NCBI RefSeq assembly: GCF_027943255.1
Contig: NC_072895.1
Location: forward strand, 39,158,001 to 39,222,000
Length of the DNA: 64,000 nucleotides
DNA from: Anastrepha obliqua
Lineage: Eukaryota; Arthropoda; Insecta; Diptera; Tephritidae
Reading direction: 5' to 3'
The notes beneath the pieces are model-generated. The model saw only the letters and a list, made by a program, of their open reading frames with translations. It was not told where the DNA came from and did not search any database. Every line of letters begins with the position of its first letter. Within the stretch, counting starts at the first letter, position 1. Of this stretch, positions 48,601 to 61,190 are shown one piece after another. A program made the translations under genes and the position numbers.

Positions 48601-51546
48601 ATGCACTTTAGAATATTTCAATCTATATATTTTTCCACAACCAATTAACTGACCTGTTGCCTAGCCGCGCTGATTACCACTCGTCCACCAAGTGTGGTTA
48701 CCTTCGCTGCATCTGCGCACAGCGTATCGACTTCTTCCATCTCCATCAATTGTTTGCATAAGGACATCTCCGATTGGCGTATAACATTGACAAGTTCTTT
48801 CGACACAGTGTCCCGATTCTTTTCAAGAAATCCATATACATCATATTCAACGGTGTCGGAAAAATGTTTGATGTAAAAGCCTGAAAAAACATGTGTACAT
48901 ACAGTTTAGTTGAATATTTTTTATGTGCATGCCAGCATTGTAGTTAATGCGTACTTGTAGTGCCAAAACGTGGCTTTTCAAAGTGTGGATATTTATTGCA
49001 TTTTTCAATCAGTTTCCCAGCCCAACTTTCGTCACTTCCTTTTGGCATCTGTTAACAGAATAAAAAAATATCGACATACAAATAATACTAATCCACGATT
49101 CTTTGTTCTTCAAAATAAACTTACTCGACATTCCTCGTCCAAAAGATCTAAAACTCCCAACTTAGATTCAATTAAGTCTATACATGGCTGATTATCGTAA
49201 AAGTCAATCATTGTCCATGTTATGCCTTCTTTCAAATACTCCTCCTGTTCCAATTTGAAAACATGTTGATTGAATTGTTGCTGCAGCTTTTCATTTGCAT
49301 AATTAATGCAAAACTGTTCAAAGGAATTCACTTCGAAAGTCTCAAACCCGTAAATATCCAACACGCCAATAAAACTGTTTTGCTTTCGACTAGCAGTGTT
49401 TAGGCTTTTATTAATTACTAGCACAATGTACTGAAAGAGTTTAGCATATATGTGTTTTGCGAGTGCATCTTTGGCCGCTTGTGCAGTGGCAACACTATTC
49501 GGTATAAGTACGTTCTCATTAACTGATTCAATTTGACGTGTCTTCAACCATTTCCGTAAATCATCCGAGTTAATCTTTAACATCTCGCCAGCCACATGGA
49601 GGTGCAGATCATTATGCTTATTGAAATAAACAAATTGGTTTTGATACATTTTTTTTAATAATTAACTTTACTACGTACAAAAATTTCACAACCATCAGGA
49701 TCTATGTCATCGGTCCCTTTTTTGTACTGCGGAATAAATTTTATATTGCCTAGATGCAATATGCCGGCAAGAATATTTAAGATATCTGTTATCTGGAATA
49801 TAAAAATAAGTGTCGATTTCAAGATTAACAAATATTTGCCTTGCCTGCAAATTGCTGAAACCCAGCACAGTCATAGCTTGGATGGTATCCCTGAATTGTT
49901 CTTTGTCTGAAACTCTATCAATATCGGGCGATTGTCCCATTTTTAGGTATTCAAACTTGTCTTGATGATCTAAATTCGAAGTAAATAAGATTAGTTAAGT
50001 TGTGATAAAAGTAAAAACAAAATTAAAAATTTAATCTAAATTTAAATTTACCTAGTATTAGCTCAGGATGTATATCTCGCGCATCACAGAGTTGATAGAA
50101 AATGTGATAGTTTCGCTCACCAGGTGCTTGAAATACGACACGTGATTTTTCCAGCAAATAAGTGTGCATTGTTGCTCCCGTAAGATTCATTACACTCATA
50201 TTATTTTTAAAAAGTAGTTTCGTAAATTTACCAAAACGCGAACTGTTATCATTGCGCGTAGTTTTAGCGTTTCCGAAAGCTTCCATTATTGGAGATGAAG
50301 CAAGTACTTTGCGCTCAACTTGCGTTTCAGATTCAGACCCTCCAACTGCTGCAAAGTAACGCATCGCATACTTTGCAGATACTGTTTTACCAGCACCCGA
50401 TTCTCCACTCACAATTATGCTAAGATCGCATTTTTCTCGCTCAAGTTTTGTATATGCTTCCTCAGCTAAGGCAAATATATGTGGCTCTAACTCACCCATC
50501 GATCGACCGCGATAAGCACGTATTATACTTGGACCATAAAGTGGAAGTTCGGCATACGGATTTATGGCCACTAGTATGATGCCACAGTATGTGTAAATAA
50601 TTTGTCGTTCACAGAAACGTACTTTCAAATTGTGTAACACGCCGGGTTCATGAAGATAGGACATAGCCGTCAGATCATTTTGTCCGATTAGTATGGCGGG
50701 ATTTCTTAATGGTGGCAAATTACTTCCGTCGGGTTTTATGGAGAGTTCGACTGAACTGCCAGAATCTTTGATAATTTGTATAGTAATGTCGCCTTTGTGA
50801 TAATCCCGTTGAACTGTAGCACTTTCCCATACCTGCTCTGGGTGCGGTACCCAAATTTTGGAACCCTAAAATTACAAAAATTATTTATTTCACTTTATTT
50901 ATTATTTATAGCATTTTCACAAAAAAAAAAAAACTATCTTCTACATGCGGGAACTTGTGTGTATATATTTGGGGACTTCAACAATATTCGTATTATTTTT
51001 ATTGCAATTGCTTTATATTTCAAGATACTAGGAGTACTACAATCAAGCGCTAAACGCATAGACTATATATTGTGGTTGTTATTGTTAAAGTTATCAATGA
51101 AAATAGACTCTTTGCATTTTTAGCTCACTGATTCATCACCTCGCCTTTATCTAAAGTTGTACTATATAAATTATTTTTACCATTAGCATCATAAGGTGTT
51201 TTTATATTTACGTCTGCTATAACTAAACAATTTCAATCCTATTAGAAAATCGTCAAATTGGAATTCTATCTTAGTATGCACTTCACTTAAAGAATCGATT
51301 GCAAATAAGAATGCTTCTGGTTAAGCAAGATTTGAAAGGAATAGAGTTTCACCAAGATAATTTAAGTGCACCAATACTTAGTTTACATATGTATATACAT
51401 GCAACCACTCGCGGCCATCCAACTTGTCAACAAATTGTACTTGCACTTGTAGGGCTGCAGCCGCCAACAAGCTAATCACTCAAGCAGACAGCCGAAAAGT
51501 GGCGAATAATAAATACCTTTGCATATAGCATATCTTCGTTCGACAT
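42697..51546 (-). CDS. didum: Unconventional myosin V
   Basis: Twenty-one exons on the minus strand: 51546-51517, 50865-50052, 49969-49845, 49792-49679, 49616-49125, 49048-48955, 48880-48654, 48074-47961, 47318-46432, 46368-45800, 45745-45598, 45525-45428, 45320-45125, 44902-44680, 44613-44448, 44295-44169, 44096-43965, 43876-43348, 43247-43116, 43001-42909, 42834-42697; 1815 aa (Drosophila about 1800). It is an actin-based cargo motor. Motor domain: start [21 protein letters not shown]-loop GESGAGKT (about 164-171), switch [11 protein letters not shown], switch II DIYGFE. Six IQ motifs in exon 46432-47318 bind calmodulin-type light chains. A coiled-coil stalk follows, then the globular cargo-binding tail ending in the DIL region ([12 protein letters not shown]...[10 protein letters not shown]). 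Intron 49793-49844 is GC-AG (52 nt). The 651-, 642- and 579-bp introns show no further exons. Confidence 0.96.
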
Positions 51547-52559
51547 GTTTTTGTAGTAATCTCACTGCAACTTCACTTCAGCCACTCCACGGTTTACGGT
51601 TATATGACTCTTGATCCACTTCTAATAGCAAACAGAAGTGTTTACTATGAAGGTAAAAACCGATTATCAATCAAATTATTGGTATCGTTTTCTTTTCCTT
51701 TATACCAGTGGCTCAATTCAGTGTTTATTTTGTTAGTTATGACCTTATTTAAAACCTTTACTAATTTTGTTACATGCAATCCCAATTCAGCGTATGCTAT
51801 TTACTTTTCTCAAATGCATGCTTTTACGTTTTTCTAATTTTTATTATTATTTTTTTAAATTTATTATAGTAATACAGATAATTTTGCTCCCATAAACTAA
51901 GAAAATCAAAATTAATTGTAAAACAAACTCGACTTTATCACTTTGACGTCCAGTCAACTCAACGTTGACGTTGACAACGAAAAGCAATGCGAAACACAAA
52001 CCACACGTACACAAACACCAGCAAACACCTGCCTGGTCCAGTGATGCCAGAAATTATAAAGACGGTAATAATAAAAATAATTTTTGATAGACAAAAAACA
52101 ATTTTATTTTATTATTATAATGATTTTTGTTTTTTGCTTTGTCTACGTATATACATGTTTGCCTTGTTTGCGAACATTTTCCGAAACTTAAAATACATAA
52201 ATTCTTTTTTCGTTTTTAAGTGACGCAGTCGAATATTTGGAATAAAAAATCCATTGGATGTTGTACCGCCAGATATCCTAACACAACAGAAAAAAAGGAA
52301 AAATTGTGTATTATATGAAAATACCATATATTGTTTTATAAAAATAATAATTTAATAAAGTTGGTTAAATAGAAGGTGATATTCCCATTCAATTTCTGTG
52401 TAATAAACGTAAACAAATAATAGTTTTAATTTTTCATCACTATCGTTGGTTTTAAAAACCCGTGGAGCAAAGATTTTAAAGATGAGATTGTTATTCGGTT
52501 CTGAACGAAACTGACAGAATCAACTGCCAAGCTGACGTCACTAGGGGCGTGTTTACAAA
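51547..52559. other. Intergenic, didum upstream region
   Basis: Upstream spacer of didum, AT-rich. Patches around 51950-52060 have more balanced composition (GTTGACGTTGACAACG) but no gene. Short frames (51604-51837, 52115-52327) have transposon-like or noise composition and no recognisable domain. Confidence 0.5.
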
Positions 52560-53070
52560 AAAACAGATTCTGTTGGTGATATACAAAAAAAATGAATGTC
52601 ACTTCGTTGCCGTCTGAACAACGACCCATGAAAATTGTATACTGAAGATGACGTCTTCCCAAAACAGTTACTTTTTTTCGCGATTGTGACAAGTCTAACG
52701 TCGAGTCCCCTGCATATACGAAACAAACAAAAGGACGAGATATTACATCTTTATGAAAATTCAGTAAATGGCTTGTTAACACTGTGATTTGTGAGATTTA
52801 AACTAAACAAACTAATGAAAACGATGTGCTGCGAGTTAAATTGCGAAGCACAAATTAATGGAATGCCTTCAAATGCAGTTTTTTTGCGGAAGGCGCCGTG
52901 GCCAGAAAGTGTTCTGTTCTATCATCCTTGGTGTCAATAGATGTGAAATGATTGTGCAGAACTCGGCTGTCGAATCCCCAAGTGATGTGGCAGCCAAAGT
53001 TCCCCGCACACTTTTCTTTTTTACCATAGTTAAAGATCAAACCTAGAAATCTATCACCTTTTCACCAAGG
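52560..53070. repeat. Unclassified block also found upstream of Orc1 (copy B)
   Basis: It contains GCCGTCTGAACAACGAC, GTGAAATGATTGTGCAGAAC, TCGGCTGTCGAATCCCCAAG, GTGATGTGGCAGCCAAAG and TACCATAGTTA, parallel to 22800-23130. It is longer than copy A and has C+G-richer stretches (GGAAGGCGCCGTGGCC). A 60-codon frame runs on each strand but neither is preserved in copy A, so no protein is claimed. Confidence 0.6.
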
Positions 53071-53509
53071 CGAATTGAGTACAGGTATTCTATAATCCTT
53101 GGTTAAAAATCATCATTCGAAGAAGTAGGTTGGAATGATTTTTTTTATGATATTATATAATAGTAGAAATTTTCATGGCATTTATTTTGTGAAACATGTT
53201 ACCCGAATATGTCCGTCGCTGCTACAAGGCGTTCAATCACTTCAATTTTTGACTGATTTTCCAATAAATCTGATGAACCCACTAAGCAAAAATACGATGC
53301 AAACGATGGTTGTTTGGCTTGAAAGGCCAATATATTGAGAATGACAACGAATCGACGTTTCGGCGTCTTCTTCAACACTTTGCTCTATCAACTTAGCGAA
53401 CCGATTTTTTTTTTGAAAGTTTTACAACTTGGAGCATTGTTCATAATGACTTGCTTAACAGAAATGTGAACACATTTGCCATTTTCAGCTATCGAACCAT
53501 AGTTATTGA

Positions 53510-53517
53510 TATCGATA
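53510..53517. promoter_or_regulatory. DRE palindrome upstream of Mcm4
   Basis: TATCGATA, the core of the DNA-replication-related element bound by DREF in flies, lies about 230 bp before the Mcm4 start codon and 93 bp before the E2F-type site. Drosophila replication genes such as PCNA combine DRE and E2F sites. Confidence 0.65.
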
Positions 53518-53609
53518 GTTCTCTTGCCTGATAGTTGGAATAAAAACCCTATAACAATTACAATGAAAAGTATCGAATGCAGCCCTGCTTTTGGAATATG
53601 AAACCGAAT

Positions 53610-53617
53610 TTTGGCGC
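53610..53617 (+). promoter_or_regulatory. E2F-type site upstream of Mcm4
   Basis: TTTGGCGC exactly fits the E2F consensus TTTSSCGC, 129 bp before the start codon. CAGCCCTGCT at about 53580-53589, just upstream, resembles the fly core-promoter word CAKCNCTRNY. Control by E2F is inferred from the match and from the gene class. Confidence 0.7.
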
Positions 53618-53745
53618 GATTGTATTTGTCAAATGCGCTTACATTCGCATTTACAGCGTGAGTTTAATAGTGAAGCGCAAATAAAAATTTAATTTTACAT
53701 TAGTTTCGAATATATAGTACCTTTGGAAGAACAAATCAGATTGAA

Positions 53746-56700
53746 ATGTCAAGTCCAGCTCCAACTACCCCAAGAGGTCAGGGTGACCGAACTCCGACGC
53801 GAAGTAAGTTTACATGATATGATGTGGTTCTTATACTAAAAGTTTGTCATACATTTCATAAGACCCGATAGTAGAGCAGGATGCATCAGATACACCAATG
53901 CGCATGGGACCTACCACTCAGCGACAAAGTCAGCAGCCATCGGAAATCAGTTTGCCTCCAACATCTCCGGGTGGTTTGAGTTTACCTGCTACTAGTCCTG
54001 CACGGGTGCTGGGAATGAGTGAAATAGATCTAAGCTCTCCTTTGAACTATGGGACACCTAGTTCCATTGGTTCAATCCGAACTCCACGATCGGGAATACG
54101 TGGAACGCCTTTGCGTGCACGCCCCGATATACGAACCGATAAGCGAATGCGTCAAGTAGCTATTGGAGGCACCAATGTAAATATCTACCGAGTTTAGAAA
54201 GTGTAACATAAATGCAAATTTCTTTCAATCTTCTTCATAGCTGGATCCTATAGCTGAAAAGCCATCTGAAGGCACTGACACTGTCTCAGAATCATCTGCA
54301 ACCCCGCAGATGGTTGTTTGGGGGACCAATGTTGTAGTTCATCAGTGCAAAACAAAGTTTAAGGTTTTTCTCATGCGTTATATTGATCCTGATGTAGAAC
54401 GTGATGAGATATCCGAGAACATAGATATAAACCAGCCAATATATATGCAAAAGCTAGAAGAGATTCATACTCTAGAAGAACCCTATCTTAATGTAAATTG
54501 CTCGCACATAAAAACATTCGACGAAGCATTGTATCGCCAACTAATTTGCTATCCGCAAGAAGTAATACCGGCTTTTGATATGGCTGTGAATGAGATGTTT
54601 TTTGAACGTTACCCAGCGGCTGTATTGGAACACCAGATTCAAGTACGTCCTTTTAATGCCGATAAAACTCGCAATATGCGTTCTCTCAATCCAGAAGACA
54701 TGGACCAATTGTTAAGTATTAGCGGTATGGTAATACGTACATCCGGAGTTATACCAGAAATGCGTGAAGCTTTTTTCAAATGTATAATTTGTGCATTCTG
54801 CGCAACGGTCGAAGTTGATAGGGGGCGTATCGCACAGCCAACCCTTTGCACGAATTGTAACACAAATCACTGTTTTCGATTGGTCCACAATAGGTCAGAG
54901 TTCACAGATAAGCAGTTAATAAAACTACAAGAATCGCCGGACGATATGGCTGCTGGACAAACGCCGCACAATGTGCTGCTTTATGCTCACAATGATTTGG
55001 TCGACAAAGTGCAGCCTGGTGATCGAGTCACTGTGACGGGTATATACCGCGCCGTTCCCATGAAGGACAGAGGTCGTACTATCAAGAGTGTTTATAAAAC
55101 ACACATCGACGTGGTACATTATCGCAAAGCTGATAGCAATCGGTTATATGAAGATGAAGAGGGGTATGCATAATAAATGACTGTTATATATATGTACTAT
55201 TTAATAATTTCCGAAAATATTTAGAAAAATGCATATATTCACACCTGAGCGCGTAGAATTGCTGCATTTGCTTTCCCAAAAGCCGGATATTTACGACCGT
55301 TTGTCAAGAGCAATAGCTCCATCTATTTATGAAAATGATGACATCAAGAAAGGTATTTTATTGCAATTATTTGGTGGCACAAAAAAGAAACATTCAACTT
55401 TGGGCAGACAGAACTTCAGGTAAAGTTTTTGTGTCATGTTTTAATTAAATTGATTTAAATTTTACTTAATTTATAGAGCGGAAATTCACTTGCTTTTGTG
55501 TGGTGATCCAGGTACATCGAAGTCTCAATTATTACAATATGTTTACAATTTGGTTCCGCGGTCACAGTACACTTCCGGTAGAGGTTCTTCCGCGGTTGGT
55601 CTTACCGCTTATATTACAAAAGATCCAGAAACACGACAGCTAGTGCTACAAACGTAAGTATTTTAATGTACTTCAAATATTTCGTGACTAGATTTTGTGC
55701 TTCATTTTAGAGGAGCTTTGGTGCTGGCTGATAATGGTGTTTGTTGTATCGATGAGTTTGATAAAATGAACGATTCTACGCGCAGTGTGTTACATGAAGT
55801 TATGGAACAGCAAACATTAAGCATTGCAAAAGCTGGTATTATTTGTCAGCTAAATGCGCGTACATCGATTTTGGCAGCTGCCAATCCAGCAGAATCACAG
55901 TGGAATAAAAAAAAGAATATAATAGACAATGTCCAGTTGCCACACACGTTGTTATCGAGATTTGATTTGATTTTCCTTGTACTAGACCCACAGGATGAAC
56001 AGTTTGATCGCCGTTTGGCTAACCATCTTGTATCGCTCTATTATGTAACGCGTCACGAAGAAGAAGATACAATGTTTGTAAGTTATTTATCGTATTTTGT
56101 TACAAAAACCATATTAAGAAGCTATTGTACAGGATGTAAGTGTATTACGAGACTATATTGCTTACGCTCGTGAACATTGCTCGCCTACATTATCGGACGA
56201 AGCTCAACAACGCCTCATTCAAGCATATGTTGATATGCGCAAAGTTGGTGCACGCCGTGGTCAAATATCGGCGTATCCTAGACAACTGGAAAGTTTAATA
56301 CGTCTTTCTGAAGCGCATGCCAAAGTGCGTCTAAGTAGTGTTGTAGGCGTGCAAGATGTGGAGGAGGCTTGGAGGTAATTTTTGGTGAAAACTTGTGTTA
56401 TAAAAGTATATAATTTGATAATATTATATTTATGGCACAGATTGCATCGGGAAGCTTTAAAACAATCTGCAACAGATCCACTTTCGGGCAAGATTGACGT
56501 TGGCATTCTGACAACTGGCTTATCCACTGCTGCACGCAAAAAAAGAGCAGATCTTGTCTTGGCAATCAAGGAAAATTTGAAGAAAAAAGGCAAAGTACCA
56601 ACTGTGCCGTATCAGAAACTTTTCAAAGAAGTGAAAGATGCTTCGCAAATTGTAAGGATCTTTATTTTAAGTTATTTCATACTCTTATTATATCTAACGT

Positions 56701-56806
56701 TTCTTATTAGCTAATCACTCGCGAGCAATTCGAAGATGCCCTCAAAGAAATACAAGATGAAGGCGCCATTGTCGTGATGGGCAAAAATACTATAAGAATC
56801 TGTTAA
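53746..56806 (+). CDS. Mcm4: DNA replication licensing factor Mcm4 (disc proof)
   Basis: Exons 53746-53803, 53863-54176, 54241-55163, 55225-55419, 55477-55653, 55711-56077, 56133-56374, 56441-56651, 56711-56806; GT-AG; 860 aa (Drosophila about 866). It is a subunit of the MCM2-7 replicative helicase. The N-terminal 140 residues are a disordered Ser/Thr/Pro-rich tail with many SP/TP sites (targets of CDK/DDK in this family). The zinc-binding part has CIICAFC and CTNCNTNHC (from about residue 305). The AAA+ core has Walker A GDPGTSKS (about 506), Walker [10 protein letters not shown] (about 568) and the arginine finger LLSRFDL. The C-terminal winged helix ends [17 protein letters not shown] at 56872-56877. 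Confidence 0.97.
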
Positions 56807-57510
56807 GTACAAACGCATACACATGGTTTTATAATATTGTTTTTATGTTTTCATTCTATAAAGTTATTTGAAATAAAAGGCGTTAATTTTCGTAATAGTA
56901 AGTAGTTTTTTATTGGACGCTGTTTTCTATTAATGCTAACTCATTTAAGGCAGGTGACAAAAAATTTGATTTGTTTTACGGTTCGCCGATCATTAATAAA
57001 AGGTTTAAATAACTTAGAAATCTTTCAAAGAACAAAGGAAGAATGCTCTTAAACATCCTCACGGATCACTGCAAACTGTGATTTCAACTGCATAAGTCAA
57101 GTATGCATAATCACTCCCAAATGCGTCTATACGGAAAATAAACAAAAATAATTACCGAAGGGGGGTGGAAAACCACTTGCATATATTGGCACAAGGCTTT
57201 GCTTACTTTCTGACTGACGTCACTGATTATCAAGTTTACCAATAATAATGTGGGTTTTTTCAGGATACTTTTACCTGTAATTTTGTATTAATTGTACCGT
57301 TTTAAAACTATAACATCCCTTTAACTAATTAGTTGCATCTCTGTGCCTCTGAAATTTTTTAACGGCGTGGTTATTTTTGTGCAGCGATAAATTATATTTG
57401 ACGCCGCTGAATTAAAATGAAATTATACTGAGGATTGGTAAAAGTTAAATGAGCTGTAGATTCTAGTTTTCATATTTTTGTATTAATTGCAAAATTTTTT
57501 GCAAAGCGCA
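56807..57510. other. Intergenic spacer, Mcm4 to MIER gene
   Basis: 704 bp. It holds the Mcm4 poly(A) signal (56872) and the presumed MIER promoter. TTTGACGCCGCTG near 57398 has an E2F-like flavour but mismatches the consensus. No repeats of the named families. Confidence 0.5.
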
Positions 57511-59786
57511 ATGTCTCCAGAGCCAGATAGTGATCAATTAAGCTGCAATAAATTTGAAGAAGTGAAAGAAGGAATCACAACAACAGCAGTGGATATAGCA
57601 CGAAATGTAAATTTGTCTTTGGTTGCAGGGGAAACTTATCACCAAACAGACTATTCGGTCCCGCGCAAACAACGCGAACGCCGAAATAAATCGCCCATTG
57701 CGATATCAACACTTTTAGAAACCTTTGCAGCTCCACTATCACCAGCTTCGTCTTCATGTACCTCGCAAGGTAACAGCAGTGGTGATGCCACATTTGAACC
57801 ATCCATTGATATGATGGTGAACGACTTTGACGACGAACAAACTTTGAACGAGGAAGAAGCATTGGCTGCCATGGAGCATCAGGACCCACATGATGAAATT
57901 GCTACTTTGAAAGAGGAGAGTGAAATGCCTTTAGAAGAGTTGTTGGCTAAATACCAGGTAGCGCCCCCTGTGTCTGCACACATCGGACCATCGAGAAAGA
58001 AGAATAAGAAGAGCTCCGGAGTGGGTAAGCATTTAAAGCACAAAAAGGTTGATAGTGAGTCTACGGCAAACATAAGTTCTACGGAGGGCCTTACAAATGC
58101 CACATTGGAAGCAGTTGATGGCACTGAGCCGAATGCTATTGAAAGATCGTCAAATGATGTTATATTGATTGACGAAAGTGGTGACGAAGACCTCACTGAC
58201 AACAAATTAATGACGAAATCGGGCACTGAAGAATCGTTAGCGGAGCAGGATGCTTGTACGCTTGAACGATTTGTGGAGAACAATGATTTGCCGATTGGGC
58301 ATGTTGAGAAAATTAAAAGTCGTCGCACACATCTAATGGACCTTTATCCAGAAGAATCCTTTACGGAAGTACTGAATTCAGGAGATGGAACTGGAATAGG
58401 TATATATGGTTTATGAATATTTGATGTAATAACTTGCTAATTGTTTGAGCTGAAGTTATCTAAAACAGCTACGGCTAAATTTAGTCTAAGACCATTTTAA
58501 TTATACATTGAATACACATTAATATATTGATTTTAATTCTTTAGAAGTACCGCTTGACCTTCTTTATAATGAAGATGACGAGGGGGAAGAAGTAAATGAG
58601 GCAGAAGAGGAGGAAGAAGAGGAATTTGACATTGACTATGTGAAGAAAACCATAATGGTAGGTCCATCATATCAAGCAAATATACCAGATGGATTATCGC
58701 AGTATGGTGATGTGTTACCTTATGAGAATGAAGATAAATTGATTTGGGAACCCAGTCAAGTTAGCGAGCGTCAAGTTGAAGAATACTTGTTGAAAGCACG
58801 GGATATTAAGCCAAGTTTACTAGACAACGAGGAAGAAGGCGAAGAATCTAACCAGACTAACATTGCAGCAGACATCGCGATAGATCCTATAATATCAACA
58901 CCAAATGGCATTGATGCAGAAAATAAAGAATCTTCCACATACCACAAAGCGGACAATGTTCAAAGCACAGTTCAATCGCATAGTGGTGAAAGCAGTGATG
59001 TAACTGCTGTAATTAAAGATAACGAGCAGGTGCGTTTGTTTGTTTGTAAAAAATTATAATATCACTAGTACTAATTTCTATTCCATAATGAATTACCTAT
59101 ATGCAGGCTCTTCACTTGCTCGTTCAATGCGGGTATGATTTTAAAGAAGCCTTACGTCGCAAACGCCTAAATGCGCTCCCACTAACTGGTTCGATGAGCC
59201 TTTGGTCGGAAGAAGAGTGCCATAAATTCGAGGAGGGTATACAAAAGTTTGGCAAAGATTTTCTTAAAATACGCCAAAATCAGGCAAGTATCAAACCCAA
59301 AAAGATTTCTGGATTGGATCATTAATATGCAACTGTTGTGGCTTATTAAAGGTGCGTACACGTACAATGCGAGAGTTGGTGCAGTTTTATTATCTCTGGA
59401 AGAAAAGTGATCGACGTGATCATAATTTCGCTAACTCGGACACAGTAGATCACATGGATATTTACCTTAACGAAGGTGGAGATTATAGTCCAACAACTAC
59501 GATCAATGGCACCGCAGCAACTGGCCACTCAACTAACACAAACGGTGCTCAAACCCTGAGTTCGCGAAAAAACAATGGCTGCGTTCAAAAGAATCCAATA
59601 TCCATTATGATGACTGGAAATACTAGTACTAATACCAGTTCGACTACATCAGCGGTAACACAATTAAGTGTCAGTAGTAGTAAAGTGGCTAATAATCGAA
59701 AACGTAATGTACTAGGTACTCCCAGCAATAACTATGAAAGTGCATTAACTCAAAGTATACCACTATCAGCCGCGCAAACAAAATGA
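57511..59786 (+). CDS. CG1620: Mesoderm induction early response (MIER)-type ELM2/SANT protein
   Basis: Exons 57511-58399, 58545-59029, 59107-59283, 59352-59786; 661 aa. I start at the first ATG (MSPEPDSDQLSC). MIER proteins recruit histone deacetylase 1/2 to chromatin. An acidic N-terminal half contains short acidic patches (DESGDEDLTDN) and a Glu-rich run (EEEEEEEFDIDY). The ELM2 domain is at about 324-385 (KKTIMVGPSYQANIP, then WEPSQVSERQVEEYL). The SANT domain is at about 489-541 (SLWSEEECHKFEEGIQKFGK, VRTRTMRELVQFYYLWKK). The tail is Asn/Thr/Ser-rich. Intron 59284-59351 has a GC donor (CAG|GCAAGT) and AG acceptor. Only this boundary continues the SANT reading frame; the nearby GT would shift it. 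AATAAA at 59884-59889. The gene lies next to Mcm4, as CG1620 lies next to dpa in Drosophila; that memory-based link supports the symbol. Confidence 0.9.
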
Positions 59787-60280
59787 TGACGAATTGTTTC
59801 GTAATCCAGTAGTCAAAGTTAAGTGTCGTACAAGTGCTGGCGACTTATACGCAATGTTGCACATGCAACTAAAAAGTTAAGGAAATAAATAGTATTAAAT
59901 AAAAAATTTCAATATTTCTTATATATTCCAATTGAACATTTATACATATATTAAATACGTTAAACAATTGTTTTCATCCTCTATTACAATTAACTAGAAG
60001 ATTTTTCAACCGCTCGGCGCAAAAAGAAATTCCTTTATATGTTTTTAGTATTTTAAGATACATACATAAGTGTTCAAGGAGTAACATTAAATGAAAGTAC
60101 ATTTAGCTCCTGAATTAACTGTAATTAGTTACTCAATAATGTTATTAATTCAGTACAAGTTTTATACCTTACTCTCATGCATGCAATAAAGCGATTGAGA
60201 TTTGCTTACATTCAACATGCCTAAAAGCTTTGAAATAAACAAAAATTTACCGTCTATGTAGTTTGAACAAATGAAATTTC

Positions 60281-60354
60281 TACGAAAGTCGGGTCTACGT
60301 TACCGGAATGCCCCGGATTTATTTCAACCAAGGACTGTTACTTCCACCGCAATG
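60281..60354 (+). repeat. Structured dispersed repeat, copy 4 of 4 (degenerate)
   Basis: AAAGTCGGGTCTACGTTACC, GGAATGCCCCGGATTTATTT, CAACCAAGGACTGTTACTTC. The same word order as copies 1-3, with about one change in eight; the 3' hairpin and CAA tail are missing. Confidence 0.75.
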
Positions 60355-61080
60355 TGTTTTTTTTGTAATTCAGGCATCTTAAAATGTTCCTCGTTGACGA
60401 AAAATATATTTATTACTTGTTTAGAATGAATGAAAAAATAATATTGCACGGGACATTTTTATATATACTTTTATTTTATTTCAGTAAGGATAATCCCGGC
60501 TTAAATATAGCCAAGGCGAATGTAAGCAAATGAATAACATGAATTCGTCTTGAATATAACTGTGTGTTGGTTGAATGCAAGGGTACATTTTATTAATATA
60601 TATACGTACACGTGCATACATACATTGGTGTTCGGTATCCATGCAAGTTTTTCTATAATATTTATGGATGCAAGATGCAAACGCGAACATATTCCCGAAT
60701 CGTATGCGATTACACATATTCATTTATTCAACCATCAGGCCAGGATTTTCGACTTACGAACCTAAAGAAAATCTTGTTGTCGCCAAATGAATGATAAGGG
60801 TTGGTCCGTTTTCTCTCATTTTACGCATTGCATAAAGGGGAGTTTTTAGTAGTATTCGCCATGTGCACGCATCTAGAAACATATGCATGCACATATCTTT
60901 CTTGCGTGGTTTTTTGTAATAAACAATATACGTATGCATCAGTAGCGGATGTGTGAAGGTGATTTCAGGTCTAGACCCCCTTCGTTGTTAGAAAAACAAA
61001 AAGTCGGCATTTATTTATATTCAATATTTGATATGCGTACATCATTGGAATTGCACACGCGTATGTATCCAGGCGCAGAT

Positions 61081-61190
61081 GCTTTTCAAGGCGTCTGGCC
61101 GAATATTTCCAATTTGAGGTGAATCTGTTTTTGACAGAAATTTATTCAAAATTTATTTATTTCTTGACGAGAGCGACCGCTATTAGAAAC
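61081..61190 (-). repeat. Degenerate SINE copy
   Basis: GTCTGGCCGAATATTTCC, CAATTTGAGGTG, TTTGACAGAAAT and GAGCGACCGCTATTAGAAAC follow the order of the full SINE at 17234-17552 with internal deletions. Confidence 0.6.

Noticed and set aside
49793..49829. 37-nt GT-AG intron in didum
   Set aside because: Below the usable size for fly introns and it would add four extra residues to a conserved motor segment; the GC-AG intron fits.
52855..53046. 60-codon frames on both strands in the block upstream of Mcm4
   Set aside because: Neither frame is kept in the related block upstream of Orc1.
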